The notes: a model not told the origin generated them from the letters alone. 64,000 nt of DNA from Meghimatium bilineatum (GCA_034231615.1 CM067306.1:59129057-59193056), one strand, 5' to 3'; counted from the first letter of the stretch, positions 21,201-32,925 are shown. Numbers and translations: made by a program.

Positions 21201-21650
21201 GTCGCTTCCACACTTGTCTTTGAGCCTAGGTGTTTTTGAAGGAGATGTATTCTGCGTTCCAGAGCCAGGTGTGTTGCTCTGGTTGAGGTGTAGTCACGTT
21301 TATTCAGGATGGTCTTGATGTTGTCTATCCATATTTTTCTAGATCTGCCCTTGGACCTGTATTCTGACTCCATCTTGTTATAAGCTCTTATGGGAAGTTG
21401 ATCGTTCATCCTCATAAGATGTCCAAACAATTTTATCTGTTGTTTCTCTATATATTCGATGTCATACCTATTCGTCTCTATGATGACGTTTATAGCCTTT
21501 TTTCAGGCATTTAATCTCGCATCCTATAATCTTCTCATGAGTGGGGACCATGTTTGATACTGGTAAGATAACTTTAGAATACAGATAGTGTTCATAATCT
21601 GCTGGTTGGTCGGCATGTTGATCTCTGGGATTTTAAGTAGCGATGTCAGA
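21164..21650 (-). mobile_element. LINE 3' end (family V), minus strand
   Basis: Minus-strand translation: MFGHLMRMNDQLPIRAYNKM, EYRSKGRSRKIWIDNIK, ALERRIHLLQKHLGSKTSV. It matches 14800-15170 closely and is better preserved at the end. Confidence 0.8.
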
Positions 21651-22030
21651 TGGTAAGTTACAGCGTTTGTTGTTTATTTTCTTTTGCACCGCATCTCAAT
21701 TTATATACGACAATCAATATAATCAATATGTTTTGTGTATTGTAATTTGTTTGTTTTCTTGTGTTCACATCATTACCCACTAGTTTTAGGTTATAGTCCG
21801 TCGTGTCTGAGTGAAACTATTATAAAAACTTGTGTTTTACGTAAGCTCAATTTATATATCAATTTTTTCGTCTTCTGTAAATATTCTTCCTAGATTTATA
21901 AATAATGACGACTGTTTTAGTTTTGTACCGTTGACATACACATTTAGCTTTTCTTTATAGTTTTTTTAGATGCGCAAATTTGGTGTGCAATTATAAAAAC
22001 TTGAGTTTGTAAGTCATTTAGCGACAATAT
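21651..22030. other. intronic AT-rich stretch
   Basis: No exon, tRNA-like head or repeat recognised. Confidence 0.35.
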
Positions 22031-22035
22031 TACTG

Positions 22036-22110
22036 TCATCCACGTCGTAAGCAGCTACGAAGGTTAGGAAGATGAATTAGCTGTCCCATCCCGAAGTGGG
22101 TGGGTCAAAC
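22036..22110 (+). mobile_element. degenerate SINE-A fragment
   Basis: CACGTCGTAAGCAGCTACGA and GCTGTCCCATCCCGAAGTGG follow the order of the SINE-A hairpin region. Confidence 0.5.
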
Positions 22111-22397
22111 TACGCAGCCACCGACGCCTACAATGATTCTACGAGATCCCCAGAGTGTCTTGCGCAAGATATGAAGATGCGTAATAATAAAAGAGTTGGA
22201 CACTTGTCTCAACACTCTTTCTCTATCTCTCTCTCTCTCTCATCATCTCTCCGTCTCTCTTATTTATCAAAGTTTACATATATGCCGATATATGTGGTTC
22301 GATATTTAAACACATTCCTTAGATTACACTTCAGATGTTCATTCCTGTTCCTGCAACGCGTAATATTAAATTATCACAATCCAAGATTCGTAATCTA

Positions 22398-23365
22398 TTA
22401 GACTGTTCACATCAAACTGTCTGTCGTTAAACTGTTCACATCTAACAGTCTCCGGTTAAACTGTTCACATCTAACAGTCTCCGGTTAAACTGTTCACATC
22501 TAACAGTCTCCGGTTAAACTGTTCACATCTAACAGTCTCCGGTTAAACTGTTCACATCTAACAGTCTCCGGTTAAACTATTCACATCTAACAGTCTCCGG
22601 TTAAACTGTTCACATCTAACAGTCTCCGGTTAAACTGTTCACATCTAACAGTCTCCGGTTAAACTGTTCACATCTAACAGTCTCCGGTTAAACTGTTCAC
22701 ATCTAACAGTCTCCGGTTAAACTGTTCACATCTAACAATCTCCGGTTAAACTGTTCACATCTAACAGTCTCCGGTTAAACTGTTCACATCTAACAATCTC
22801 CGGTTAAACTGTTCACATCTAACAATCTCCGGTTAAACTGTTCACATCTAACAATCTCCGGTTAAACTGTTCACATCTAACAGTCTCCGGTTAAACTGTT
22901 CACATCTAACAATCTCCGGTTAAACTGTTCACATCTAACAGTCTCCGGTTAAAATGTTCACATCTAACAATCTCCGGTTAAACTGTTCACATCAAACTGT
23001 CTCTCGTTAAACTGTTCACATCTAACAGTCTCCGGTTAAAATGTTCACATCAAACTGTCTCTCGTTAAAATGTTCACATCTAACAATCTCCGGTTAAACT
23101 GTTCACATCAAACTGTCTCTCGTTAAAATGTTCACATCTAACAGTCTCCGGTTAAACTGTTCACATCTAACAGTCTCTCGTTAAACTGTTCACATATAAC
23201 AGTCTCTCGTTAAACTGTTCACATATAACAGTCTCTCGTTAAACTGATTACATCTAACAGTCTCTCGTTAAACTATTCACATCTGTCTCTCGTTAAATTT
23301 TCACATCTAACAGTCTCTCGTTAAACTGTTCACATTCTAACAGTCTCTCGTTAAACTTTTCAAAG
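22398..23365. repeat. 29-bp minisatellite (ACTGTTCACATCTAACAGTC)
   Basis: About 33 units of 29 bp ending CTCCGGTTAA or CTCTCGTTAA. The CTCCGG form fills the left two thirds and CTCTCG dominates the right, so the array shows directional variant blocks. Confidence 0.95.
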
Positions 23366-23394
23366 TTCCGAAGTTATCAATTCTCAATTCACCG

Positions 23395-23935
23395 ACTATA
23401 GGCTATTTGACACAATCTATCTCCTCTCTCATTTGACACAAGTCTATCTGCTCTCTCATTTGACACAAGTCTAGCTGCTCTCTCATTTGACACAAGCTTA
23501 TCTGCTATGACTTGACAATCCTATCTGATCTTTCGTTTGACACCCGCCTGAAGCTCTCCTTCTAATGCAGGGAGGTAGAATCTACCTGCCTGATGTTCTT
23601 CTTCTAATGCAGGGAGGTAGAAACTACCTGCCTGAGAATCTCCTTCTAATGGAGCAATTCAGCCAAACGTATCTGCTTCCTTAATTGACAAGCCTATCTG
23701 CACTCTCATTTGAAACTTACATATATGCTCTTTCACTTGACAAGCCTGTCTACTCTCATTTTACAAGCCTAATTGCTCTCTCATTTGACATAAGCCTATC
23801 TGCTCTCTCATTTGACATAAGCCTATCTGCTCTCTCATTTCACACAAGCCTATCTGCTCTCTCATTTCACATAAGCCTATCTGCTCTCTCATTTGACAGG
23901 TCTATCTACTCACTTATTTAACAAGCCTATTTTCT
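23395..23935. repeat. degenerate tandem repeat of about 27 bp with an embedded shared block
   Basis: Units contain CTGCTCTCTCATTTGACACA with AGCCTAT spacers. A different block at 23545-23650 (TGCAGGGAGGTAGAAACTAC, doubled) also occurs at 36535-36660. Confidence 0.8.
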
Positions 23936-24129
23936 GTCTTTTTCGCTAAGGCCAGCATATTTTGGCTTCTAGATAAACACATACCGTCATCCCTCGCTAC
24001 TTCATTTATCGCGGCCTCAGTACATCGCTGATTTCTAAAAACATATTTACAGTAAGTACACTTTAGGTACATTTCGTATATTACACACACGTATCATATT
24101 TATATTATTTATACATTATTTTATGTATG

Positions 24130-25240
24130 TTATTTATACTATTAATATATATAAGTACATCGCATTCGTAGACCAAGAAAAGGCATTCGACAGAGTAGAC
24201 AGACAACAACTATGGAAAACACTATCAATATACGGAGTACCAGAACATTTAATCAACATATGCAAGGGCATTTATGCAAATAGCCAATGTGCAGTAAGAA
24301 CAAATGTAGGTGTGTCCAATAAGTTCCAAATTCAATCAGGAGTTCGCCAGGGGTGTGTCCTATCCCTTCTACTTTATATAACATATATCGACCACATCTG
24401 TAAACTAACAAGTATCAACGAAGAAGATAACATAAAAGACAAATTGAACGAACTACTCTTTGCAGACGACCAAGTACTAATAGCGACATCAGAAGAACAA
24501 TTGCAAGACCATATGAACAAACTCCACACACCATGTCAAAAATTCAACATGAAGATCAATATTTAAAAGACCGAACTAATGGCAATAGCAAAGAAAGAAA
24601 GAAATATCACTATCTCCATCGATGATAAACACGGTAAACAGGTAAATGAGTTCACTTATTTAGGAAGCATTATATCGAGTGAAGGGAAAACCAGTAAAGA
24701 AATACAAAATAGATGCAACAAAACATACCAGATCCTAGAACAGATGGCACGTATTTTCAAGAACGAAAATTTAAACATAGACACTAAAGTTGCATTACTA
24801 TTATTCCATCACTATGCTACCAGTGCGAAACCTGGACAATGACAGCACAATACAAAAGAAAAATAGTGACAACAGAAATGACATGTCTACGAAGAATACT
24901 AGGAGTGTCATTAAGAGATAGAATTAGAAACGATAACATCAGACAGATAACGAAAACAATACCAGTATTGGAACACATCAAAAGACAACAGATCAAGTGG
25001 TTTTCACACGCTTCCAGACTACCGACATATAGCATGCCACAAATGGCCATGACACATAGACATAACGGTTATAAAACCAGAGGCAGACCATGTAAAAGAT
25101 GGATCACAGAAATCAAAGAAGCCACAGGAACAAGCTTACAAACAGCGCACAAGAAGGCCATCTCCAGAGAACTCTTCCACCCCTGACGCAGAAGGCAAAC
25201 AAGGTCGACAGCGTATAGATAGATAGATAGAATATTTTAT
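24130..25240 (+). mobile_element. LINE reverse transcriptase, 3' half (family T)
   Basis: The longest RT fragment here. Frames 24123-24566, 24579-24842 and 24839-25186 are one ORF broken by a stop and a frameshift. Domains in order: VDQEKAFDRVDRQQLW (first catalytic Asp region), SGVRQGCVLS, LLFADDQVLIA (FADD catalytic box), EFTYLGSIISS, CLRRILGVSLRDRIRND, IKRQQIKWFSHASRL and KTRGRPCKRW. The stop is followed by an AGATAGATAGATAG tail near 25216. Without an endonuclease part the clade cannot be fixed. Confidence 0.9.
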
Positions 25241-25559
25241 TTACATGTTTGAAACTATTCTTTAATGTTCTAATTATAACAAATGCACTTGTATGGTTTC
25301 ATATACACTTATTGATATTATACATAAACAAAAAATTTACGTGTGTTAAAAATGAGAGGATGACACTACTTCGCGGTTTTTCACTTATCGCGGCTGGTTC
25401 TGGTTTCTATTAACCGCGATAACTAAGGTATGACTGTGCTGCGACATTTGTGACATCTTTGAAAGAGCAGGTCTTATACACATTAGCTGAAGTTATATTA
25501 CGAACTCATACATTCCTATGATATTTTCTTGACGAATTGTAGAAATAGTAATAGAAATT

Positions 25560-25700
25560 CTCCGTACACTTTTACAATTATTATTATTATTTTATTATTA
25601 TTTTTATTATTTTATTATTATTACTATTATTATATTATTCTTATTGTTATTATTATTAATGTTATAGTTGTTGTTATTATTATTATTGTTATTGTTATTA
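25560..25700. repeat. (ATT)n-rich low-complexity stretch
   Basis: Interrupted ATT/TTA trinucleotides that served as the insertion target of the neighbouring SINE-A. Confidence 0.9.
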
Positions 25701-26003
25701 TTACTATTATTCACGTGTGCTGCCGGCGCCCGAAAGGGGAGCAAAGAATAGCAACAATGTTTACCTTCCACGCATGTCGTAAAAGGCGACCAAGGAGGTT
25801 ATGGGATGGAGGTGCCTATCCCATCCTATATAGGATCAGTGACCCAAAGCCATGTTGAAGTCGGATGTGTGAGACCGAAAGGCGCAGATATCAAAGCAAT
25901 ACTGTAAACCAAGACACAACGCATTCCGTTCTCAGGACTACATCCTGCTAATCTGCATGAGTTTGAGAATGAACCCAGAAGAAGAAGAAGAATTACTATT
26001 ATT
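25700..26003 (+). mobile_element. SINE-A copy with 12-bp target-site duplication
   Basis: Element 25712-25991 flanked by ATTACTATTATT at 25700-25711 and 25992-26003. The duplication lies in simple sequence, but the internal C makes chance less likely. It starts CACGTGTGCTGCCGG and ends CCCAGAAGAAGAAGAAGA. Confidence 0.85.
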
Positions 26004-26368
26004 ATTATTAACTGTTCATTACCGCGACCAGTGGCCAGATTTAAGCTTATGTGTAGTTTCGTTGAGCCTTTGTGACCTCCCTGAACTCAGATTAAAAAGT
26101 CGATAGGTCTTCAACAATCTACGAGTTACGCACTGATGAACCACCCCTCCCCCCCCCCCCTTCCCCAAGCGTCATCCAATTAAGCAGATGTGTGTTCTTA
26201 GTGTGTAGCGATTAGATCGCTGGATGCGCCAGTATTCATAACTACTGCGAAATGCGTCTGTATCGATGTTTCGTTTCGCTAACTAATCTATGTATTTGGT
26301 TTTTTTAATATATGGCCACTGCTGTCCGAAATATACCTTTATTATTATTATTATTATTGTTATTATTA

Positions 26369-26415
<47 letters not shown>
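26004..26415. repeat. intronic stretch ending in (ATT)n microsatellite
   Basis: A C-rich run at 26144-26167 and an (ATT)n run at 26338-26414. Nothing else recognised. Confidence 0.7.
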
Positions 26416-26534
26416 CTAACACTGACATTCTAAACAGTGGAGATATTATCAAAATGTTTTCCTTGCTTAACGTGAGACCATCTTTGTATGTGACGCGCGT
26501 GTTGGCGTGGCCATATTTGTATGTGGCACGCGTG

Positions 26535-26815
26535 TTGGGAATACTTATACTGCATTGGGCCTATCAACACAGAGTCAAGACATAGCAATACTTACATTGT
26601 ATTGGACCTAGCAATACAGTCAGGGCATATGAATACTTATACTGCATTGGACCTATCAATAGAGTCAGGGCATATGAATACTTATACTGCATTGGACCTA
26701 TCAACAGAGTCAGGGCATAGGAATACTTATACTGCATTGGACCTATCAACACAGAGTCAGGGCATAGGAATACTTATACTGTATTTGAGCTTATCAACAC
26801 AAGATGTGTCAGGGC
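26535..26815. repeat. minisatellite of about 45 bp
   Basis: Five to six units of GGAATACTTATACTGCATTG-GACCTATCAA...AGTCAGGGCATA. Near-multiple-of-3 length opens frames on both strands (YTALDLS, QYKYSYALT). Not coding. Confidence 0.9.
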
Positions 26816-26879
26816 AAGGTGTACTACATTATATGCTTGAACGTACACAGTTCGACGGCGATTTATATCTCTTGGAACA

Positions 26880-27066
26880 GGGTAAGGAAGTTTTGTTAAT
26901 CACTGGAAATACACATAATAACACATATAAATCGACGTTTCAACTTACAGACCTTTATCACAATTACAATTACAACAAAAAAGCGACGAGCAATAACGGA
27001 ATTATTGACGTCGATTTGTGTGTTATTATGTGTGTTGCCAGTGATTAGCAAAACTTCATTACCATG
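26880..27066. mobile_element. inverted pair of Penelope-like termini
   Basis: Left arm 26881-26938 and right arm 27007-27063 are near-perfect inverted repeats (AAGTTTTGTTAATCACTGG against CCAGTGATTAGCAAAACTT, with ACACATAATAACACA in both). Each equals the segment after the GTCGAT block at 14304-14345. The spacer carries a minus-strand TTGAAACGTCGAT at 26930-26944. Confidence 0.65.
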
Positions 27067-27369
27067 TACCAAGTTATACCTGTTGGATTTCAGTTTTGCG
27101 CAGTGATTACATATTATCGATCATTCATACCGACACCAATCGTTTCAAATCTTTCGAAAAAATTAACTCAGAATCTGACACTATAACTGCTTTAGAAAAA
27201 TGCGTTTCCAGACAAATAGAGTATTACACTAACAGAGGACTACTCTAATAGATGACTTTATTAACAACCTGAGACCCCATCGCTACACTGAAAATAAAAA
27301 GAAACTGTCAAATATTTCATGTTTCCCGTTAAGGTATTGCAGAGATGGATTTTGTAACTGTGTGGTAAC

Positions 27370-27540
27370 GGCCGCATGCTCTTGCTGTCGCCACGTCATG
27401 TACAGGGTGAGTTTTGTTTATTTACCCTTCGACAGTAAAACAAACCCCAACTCTTACCGATGATCGAGCTCTGGACGTCACTAGTGTGAAACCAACGCTC
27501 TACTGAGAGTTACTGTCCTATATTCTCATTAATGTTCTTT
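27370..27540 (-). mobile_element. tRNA-derived SINE, family C variant
   Basis: Minus strand: GTAACTCTCAGTAGAGCGTT (A-box like) and AGAGCTCGATCATCGG (B-box like), then the body CACCCTGTACATGACGTGGC. The body matches fragments at 640-680 and 37140-37175. Confidence 0.6.
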
Positions 27541-27544
27541 TTAA

Positions 27545-27728
27545 TAATTCTACTACTCGGGTGTAGAAGGGAACGAACGATCCGACTAATTAGCTAACCT
27601 CGCCACCATAACAGATGATCAGAGTATGGACCGAGCAGACATACTAATTTTTCTTCGTGAGTCCTCACGATCAGAGGATTTTGAGATAAATGAGCATGAG
27701 TCAATATCGAGAATGCGAGATTTGGTAA
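27545..27728 (+). repeat. dispersed repeat shared with 39493-39660
   Basis: AATTAGCTAACCTCGCC, GTATGGACCGAGCA, CGTGAGTCC and ATAAATGAGCATGAGTCAAT occur in the same order in reverse complement at 39493-39660. Confidence 0.65.
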
Positions 27729-27992
27729 TGAGGATAGGCTTGGCCCGTTGAGAACACCTAACAAAGAAAGAACATAGAACCCGAACCATCATCCATCATA
27801 CACTCAAATAGTTACTGCTGAACCATCATCCATCATACAAACAAATAGTTACTAACGCGGAGATCTAAACACCTGTGGTCATGACTGGTGTGCAATAAGA
27901 ATAACCAACATACCTCAACTAACTCTATTAGTTTTGCTTACTATAAAACCACACACACAATATCTCATTGCGATTGGCATACTCATCTATAA

Positions 27993-28268
27993 GGGAGCCG
28001 CATAGCGCGGTGGTTAGCGTACTGGCTTCGTATATGAGTGGTCCTAGGTTCATTCCCCAGTTGAGGCGGAAATTTTTTTCAGATCGCAAAGGTTCCAGGG
28101 TCGACCCTGTCCTAAATGGGTACCGGATAATCCGGGAAGTAAAGACTGCGAGGGAGAGAAGATTGCTACCGGCCTCATTTGCAGAGCCTCTGAAATGTGA
28201 GATCGCTAACATATCACACCCCTACGGCATTAATAAATGCTATGGGTTACTTTACTTTTTTACTTTAC
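27993..28268 (+). mobile_element. tRNA-derived SINE, family D
   Basis: tRNA-like head (GCGCGGTGGTTAGCGTACTG A box, TAGGTTCATTCC B box), body with ACCGGATAATCCGGGAAGTA, and 3' end CTACGGCATTAATAAATGCT plus a TTACTTTACTTTT tail. Copies at 30835-31101 (minus) and 45619-45889 (plus). Confidence 0.85.
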
Positions 28269-28334
28269 TCACATATAAACACTATAACATCATCATCTCC
28301 TGAATATCAGCTGTTAGTTGAGTAATTTCAAAGC

Positions 28335-28520
28335 CTTCTTCTTCTTCTTCTTCTTCGTACGCCTTGACGCGGACCCTCTGAAAGCATTCCTCTAACCGTC
28401 CTGAGAAGGACGTATGAGGGTGATCTGCGCTGTGTCATGTTTTACATCACGCTGCGTTATCTGCGCCTTTCGATCTGACACATCCGTCTTCAGCCAGCAT
28501 TTTCTTTGGGCCGGATTAGC
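28335..28520 (-). mobile_element. degenerate SINE-A-like copy
   Basis: TTCTTCTTCTTCTTCTTCG tail, then CTGCGCTGTGTCATGTTTTA, ATCTGCGCCTTTCGATCTGA and ACACATCCGTCTTCAG follow the minus-strand SINE-A 3' half. The middle differs. Confidence 0.55.
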
Positions 28521-28529
28521 ATTCCCGTA

Positions 28530-29115
28530 TCTTCGATCCCTAGTACTTGACTAGGCTACAGCAGGGTTGCTGCACTTCTGTTTCCAGGCCCACTGCGTGG
28601 AAGTGTACTGAGGGTCTTGGCCAGCTGTGGTTCACTGACCCTGATGTTCGACCAGCTATGGAGCGCCGGCCGGTGCACTCTGGTGTCCATGTCATCTCAA
28701 AGCCTTCTATTCCACGGTTTCACTCTCTGCAATCGCTTGCCAACAGTAAGTATCACCTTTTTAACGTGTGTTATTGTTGCATAAATCAGTCTATCCTTCT
28801 CCTGTTACTAATGGAGGACAGGGAACTTGATCTTGTCAATAGTATAATCAGAATAAAAGTCAAATTCACGACAAAATCGCACAATAATTTTTCAGCTGAA
28901 GCTCCAATGTGTACGAAATTTGAAAATCCTTTCCAGTTGCGATGTAAAACCACATGCAAAAAATATATGTGCAATGGTTTCTAAATGTATGATGAAAGTG
29001 GACGATATTGGTTTTTAAAACAAGTACTAAGAACATATATAAAAATTGAAAACACATCATCAAATTAAAAAATGACAGATGTCATGTGAAATAAAAATTA
29101 GGTTAAAAATAAGAA
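28530..29115. other. intronic stretch with a 145-codon open frame, no support as a gene
   Basis: The plus frame 28547-28984 has no recognisable domain, splice context or composition bias, so I leave it uncalled. Confidence 0.35.
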
Positions 29116-29519
29116 ATATTCTTCTTTTGAGTTCACTCCCAAACTCCTGCAGATTAACAGGATGAAGTCCAGAGAATGGAATGGGGCAAATTATTATAAG
29201 AGATATCATTGGAAAAATAAAATATCTTAACATATTACAAAATACATCTTGATTTATATATTTGAGGGGTAATTTGTGAGGGAATCCGTGCAAAACGTAC
29301 ACGGAGATATAAGCGGAGAAGGCACATTTGAAATAAACAGTAATTGAATATAGAAAGGGGTGTATACGTACGCGTAGGTTTATCAGAGTGTAGTACCAGA
29401 GACAGAACAGATTGTGAGGTCTTAGTGAAAATTGTAGGCAAAATGAGCATCTGATGAATGGGGATAGTGCTGAAGGTGTTGATGATAATTTCAGACTGAA
29501 TGCTAAAATATGATGATGA

Positions 29520-29606
29520 GAAAAGTTGTGATGATGATGATGATAATTGATGATGATGATGCGAATAATTGTGATGGTAATGATGATAATTGATGATTAT
29601 GATGAG
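29520..29606. repeat. GAT-rich microsatellite
   Basis: Interrupted GATGATGAT/AATTGATGAT run immediately before an RH1 LINE fragment. Confidence 0.85.
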
Positions 29607-30100
29607 TAATACTACAATGGATACCATCCTGCTGTGGCATACCAGGAAATAAAGAGGAAGATAGGCTGGTAACGGATGGAGCAACACAGGAACAGAAACA
29701 CCAAGTAATCACCTACCAAGAACAGAGGACCCTCATCAAAGCTATCACGAAAGTCGACTACCCAAAAGACAATTACCACTATCTCGACAGAGCAGAGCAG
29801 GTTGTTATATTCCGCCTCAGAACAGGACACAACAGATTAAACAGCCACTTAAATAGACTAAGATTGGTCCCATCACCTCCATCTGCCTTGTGGGCAGGCA
29901 GAACAGACCGCTAAACATATCCTGCAAGACTGCAATACACTAAACCAGTTAAGGGAAGAACACTGGCCCTCAGAGATGGATATCCACAGAAAGATGTATG
30001 GGAGCACTGAGGAGCTTTCAAATACAGCAGCATTTATTAAGAAAACAGGACTTTCTGTGTAGACATGTCAAACTGCGAACGAGAAGAAGAAGAAGAAATA
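29607..30100 (+). mobile_element. RNase H-bearing LINE fragment (RH1)
   Basis: Translation across a frameshift: LQWIPSCCGIPGNKEEDRLV, then VIFRLRTGHNRLNS and the CLVGRQNRP decayed Cys motif. It ends CGAACGAGAAGAAGAAGAAA at about 30075, the same tail type as the 5815 copy. Confidence 0.8.
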
Positions 30101-30104
30101 TAGT

Positions 30105-30302
30105 TGTGATAATAATGATGATAATAATGATGATAAATATGATGATAATAATGATGATAATAATAATGATAATAATGATGATAATAATGATGATAATAAT
30201 GATGATAATGATGATGATAATGATGATGATAATAATGATGATAAATATGATGATAAATATGATGATAAATATGATGATTATGATAATGATGATGATAAGA
30301 AT
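30105..30302. repeat. (ATGATGATA)-type microsatellite
   Basis: Interrupted GAT/AAT trinucleotides following the GAAGAAGAA tail. It gives the poly-Met/Ile artefact frames on both strands. Confidence 0.95.
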
Positions 30303-30559
30303 AGTTGTTAAATTTAATCCCTTTAACCGCAATTACGTTCTATTGCTAATTTATATTAAAGTCCAGCCAAGTAGATGCAAGTAATGTGGGCGGGGATTTG
30401 AAAGCCTCACCCAGTTTTTCCCATTACGACAATAGAGCATAAGATTATGTAAAAACAACAAATCAAATTGTATGACTTTAAAATCAAATCTCTCGCTGAA
30501 ACCCGGTAATATCAGCTAAGCTCACTATCACCTAGACTATCAGCTTTATTAAATACCTA

Positions 30560-31135
30560 CTGTCTAGAATATACTCTGTCGACACCATCTCGTTATATTG
30601 TCTAGAATATACTCTTTCGACATCTTGTTATTTAGTCTAGCGTATACTCTTTCGACAGCTCCTCGTTATTTTGTCTAGAATATACTCTTTCGACACCTCC
30701 TCGCTATTTTGTCTAGCATATACCCTTTGGACACCTCCTTGCTATTTTGTCTAGCATATACTCTTTGGATACCTCCTTGCTATTGTGTCTAGCATATAAT
30801 CTTTAGACACCTCCTCGTTATTTTGTCTAGCATAAAAGTAAAGTGACCCATAGAATTTATTAATGCCGTAGGGGTGTGAGATGTTAGCGATCTCACATTT
30901 CACAGGCTCTGCAAATGAGGGCGGTATCCATCTCCTCTCCCTCGCATTCTTTACTTCCCGGATTAATCCGGTACCCATTTAAGGCTGGGTCGATCTGGGA
31001 GCCGTTGCGATCTGAAAACATTTCCGCCTCAGCTGGGGAATGAACCCAGGACCACTCATATGCGAAGCCAGTGCGCTAACCACTGCGCTAACGCGGCTCC
31101 CATTTTGTCTATCATATACTCTTTCAAAACCTTCT
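30560..31135. repeat. minisatellite of about 33-38 bp interrupted by a SINE
   Basis: Units of TTGTCTAGAATATACTCTTT plus CGACACCTCCTCGCTATT run to 30834 and resume at 31102, with SINE-D between. Unit-to-unit identity is high. Confidence 0.9.
30820..31116 (-). mobile_element. tRNA-derived SINE-D inserted in the minisatellite
   Basis: Element 30835-31101 is flanked by ATTTTGTCTAGCATA at 30820-30834 and ATTTTGTCTATCATA at 31102-31116 (14 of 15 identical). Because the target is itself a repeat unit, the flanks could also be two array units. Confidence 0.85.
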
Positions 31136-31414
31136 CGTAATTTAATTTTTTTCTTGCTGAAAATAGTATTCCTCATATTCTTCTGTAGAACTATTTCTTT
31201 GTTGCCTCTAGTTAGCAAATATCCTGATTATATGTTGCTGTTTAGTGTGTACATGTATATCGGCAACCTTCCTTGTTAGAGAACAGTCGTCGGTGGAAGA
31301 TGACGCGGTGGAAAAAGGAAATCATGGACAGACAAACTGAAGGACTAGACAGGTCGGGATTTTTCATCACTTAACCGCATTACTGAATTTGGAAAAGAAT
31401 AATTATATCTTTTA

Positions 31415-31880
31415 ATGTATCCATTGTGGTCCCTCTACGACCTTGGCTCTGTGTGTTAATGTATCCATTGTGGTCCCTCTAAAACCCTGACTCTGTATGT
31501 TAATGTATCCATTGTGGTCCCTCTACAACCCTGACTCTGTATGTTAATGTATCCATTGTGGTCACTCTACGACCCTGACTCTGTATGTTGATGTATCCAA
31601 TGTGGCCCCTCTACAACCCTGACTCTGTATATTAATGTATCCAATGTGGTACCTCTACAACCCTAACTCTGTATGTTAATGTATCCAATGTGGTCCCTCT
31701 ACAACCCTAAATCTGTATGTTAATGTATCCAATGTGGTCCCTCTCTAACCCTGATTCTGAGTGCTGATGCATCGAATGTGGTCCCTCAACGACCCTGACT
31801 GTGATGCATCCAATCGAGAACCACTTAAACCATGAATATGTATGTTGATTCATCGAATGTGGTGCCCCCTATAGCCCTGA
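31415..31880. repeat. 45-bp tandem repeat, first array
   Basis: About ten units: GTTAATGTATCCATTGTGGT-CCCTCTACAACCCTGACTCTGTAT. The unit is homologous to the array at 33830-34530. Confidence 0.9.
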
Positions 31881-32680
31881 ATAGCTCTGGACTTATTGAT
31901 TATTTATTGTCCACGACTTGCTTCCAAACATTAGACTGAATATTATGCAGCTCTAAATAACTCTCTAATTCCTCACCTCTAATTTACATCACACAGTTCA
32001 ATACCAAAAAGCGAAACAAATGGAAAAGTGGAACACCGTAGATGCATATCTCGGTTCCTTATTCCTCGATAACCCAGTCTGCCCTGGTCGATAACCCTGA
32101 CCAGTGACTGTCCAAGATTTCTGGCAATATCCTACAACACCCACCTTCGCACATTTTTTTTCTCTCCCTCCTTTGAATTTAGCCCTCACTACGTAATAGA
32201 GTGAGCACGTGGTTCTGTCTGCGAATGAATGCAGTGAGTATGTGTTGTATTTTTCCGCAAACGAGAGAGGTAGAAACAAAGTGTGTAGGGTGTATCTGAC
32301 ATGACCTCAATCGCATTATGTGTGCTGGTTCTGTTGAAGTATTAACAGAGACATAGTGTTGGAGAGTACAAGAGATATGGGAAGTGAATACCGTTTTGTT
32401 TTTGTTTTTAATTAAAAGGTTTAAATACTATATTTATGCGAAACCTTACACATAATCATGAAATATGGGAGTAATAAACGTGTTTTTCAAAACGTAAATA
32501 AACAAATTACGTTGGAGAAAGTATTGATTTAATTTGGAGGATTATTTTGAGAAAATCAAAGACGGGATAGGCAGAAATTAAGAAAATGAAATTAGCAAAT
32601 AAGCGAAGATATAAAATAACACAATGGATACGCTCCCTCATCGTTGTTGTTTGATAGGAAATTTTTGTGGGATTCGAGGA
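31881..32680. other. intronic stretch without recognised features
   Basis: No supported exon or repeat. A 93-codon minus frame (31998-32279) has no recognisable domain. Confidence 0.35.
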
Positions 32681-32684
32681 TTTT

Positions 32685-32925
32685 TTCAGGATTATTTACG
32701 TCCAGTCCATGATTTACTTGCAGACTTCCATATGTGCAGGATTGAGGGATGTTTACTGGATTCGTTACGTCAATGATTTACTGGCTGACATCCATATGTG
32801 CTGGATTGAGGGATGTTTACTGGATTAGTTGCGTCATGTTTTACTGGCTGACTTCCATAACTGCGGGATTAAAGAATGTTTACTAGATTAGTTGCGTCAT
32901 GTTTTACTGGCTGACTCCTCAGAGT
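32685..32925. repeat. tandem repeat of about 60 bp, four units
   Basis: Units share GATTGAGGGATGTTTACTGG, TTACTGGCTGAC and TTCCATATGTGC, decaying at both ends. Confidence 0.85.

Noticed and set aside
26521..27048. 175-codon plus frame
   Set aside because: First two thirds is a 45-bp minisatellite and the rest lies in the inverted Penelope termini.
28547..28984. 145-codon plus frame
   Set aside because: No recognisable domain and no splice or promoter context. The length is not exceptional in 64 kb.
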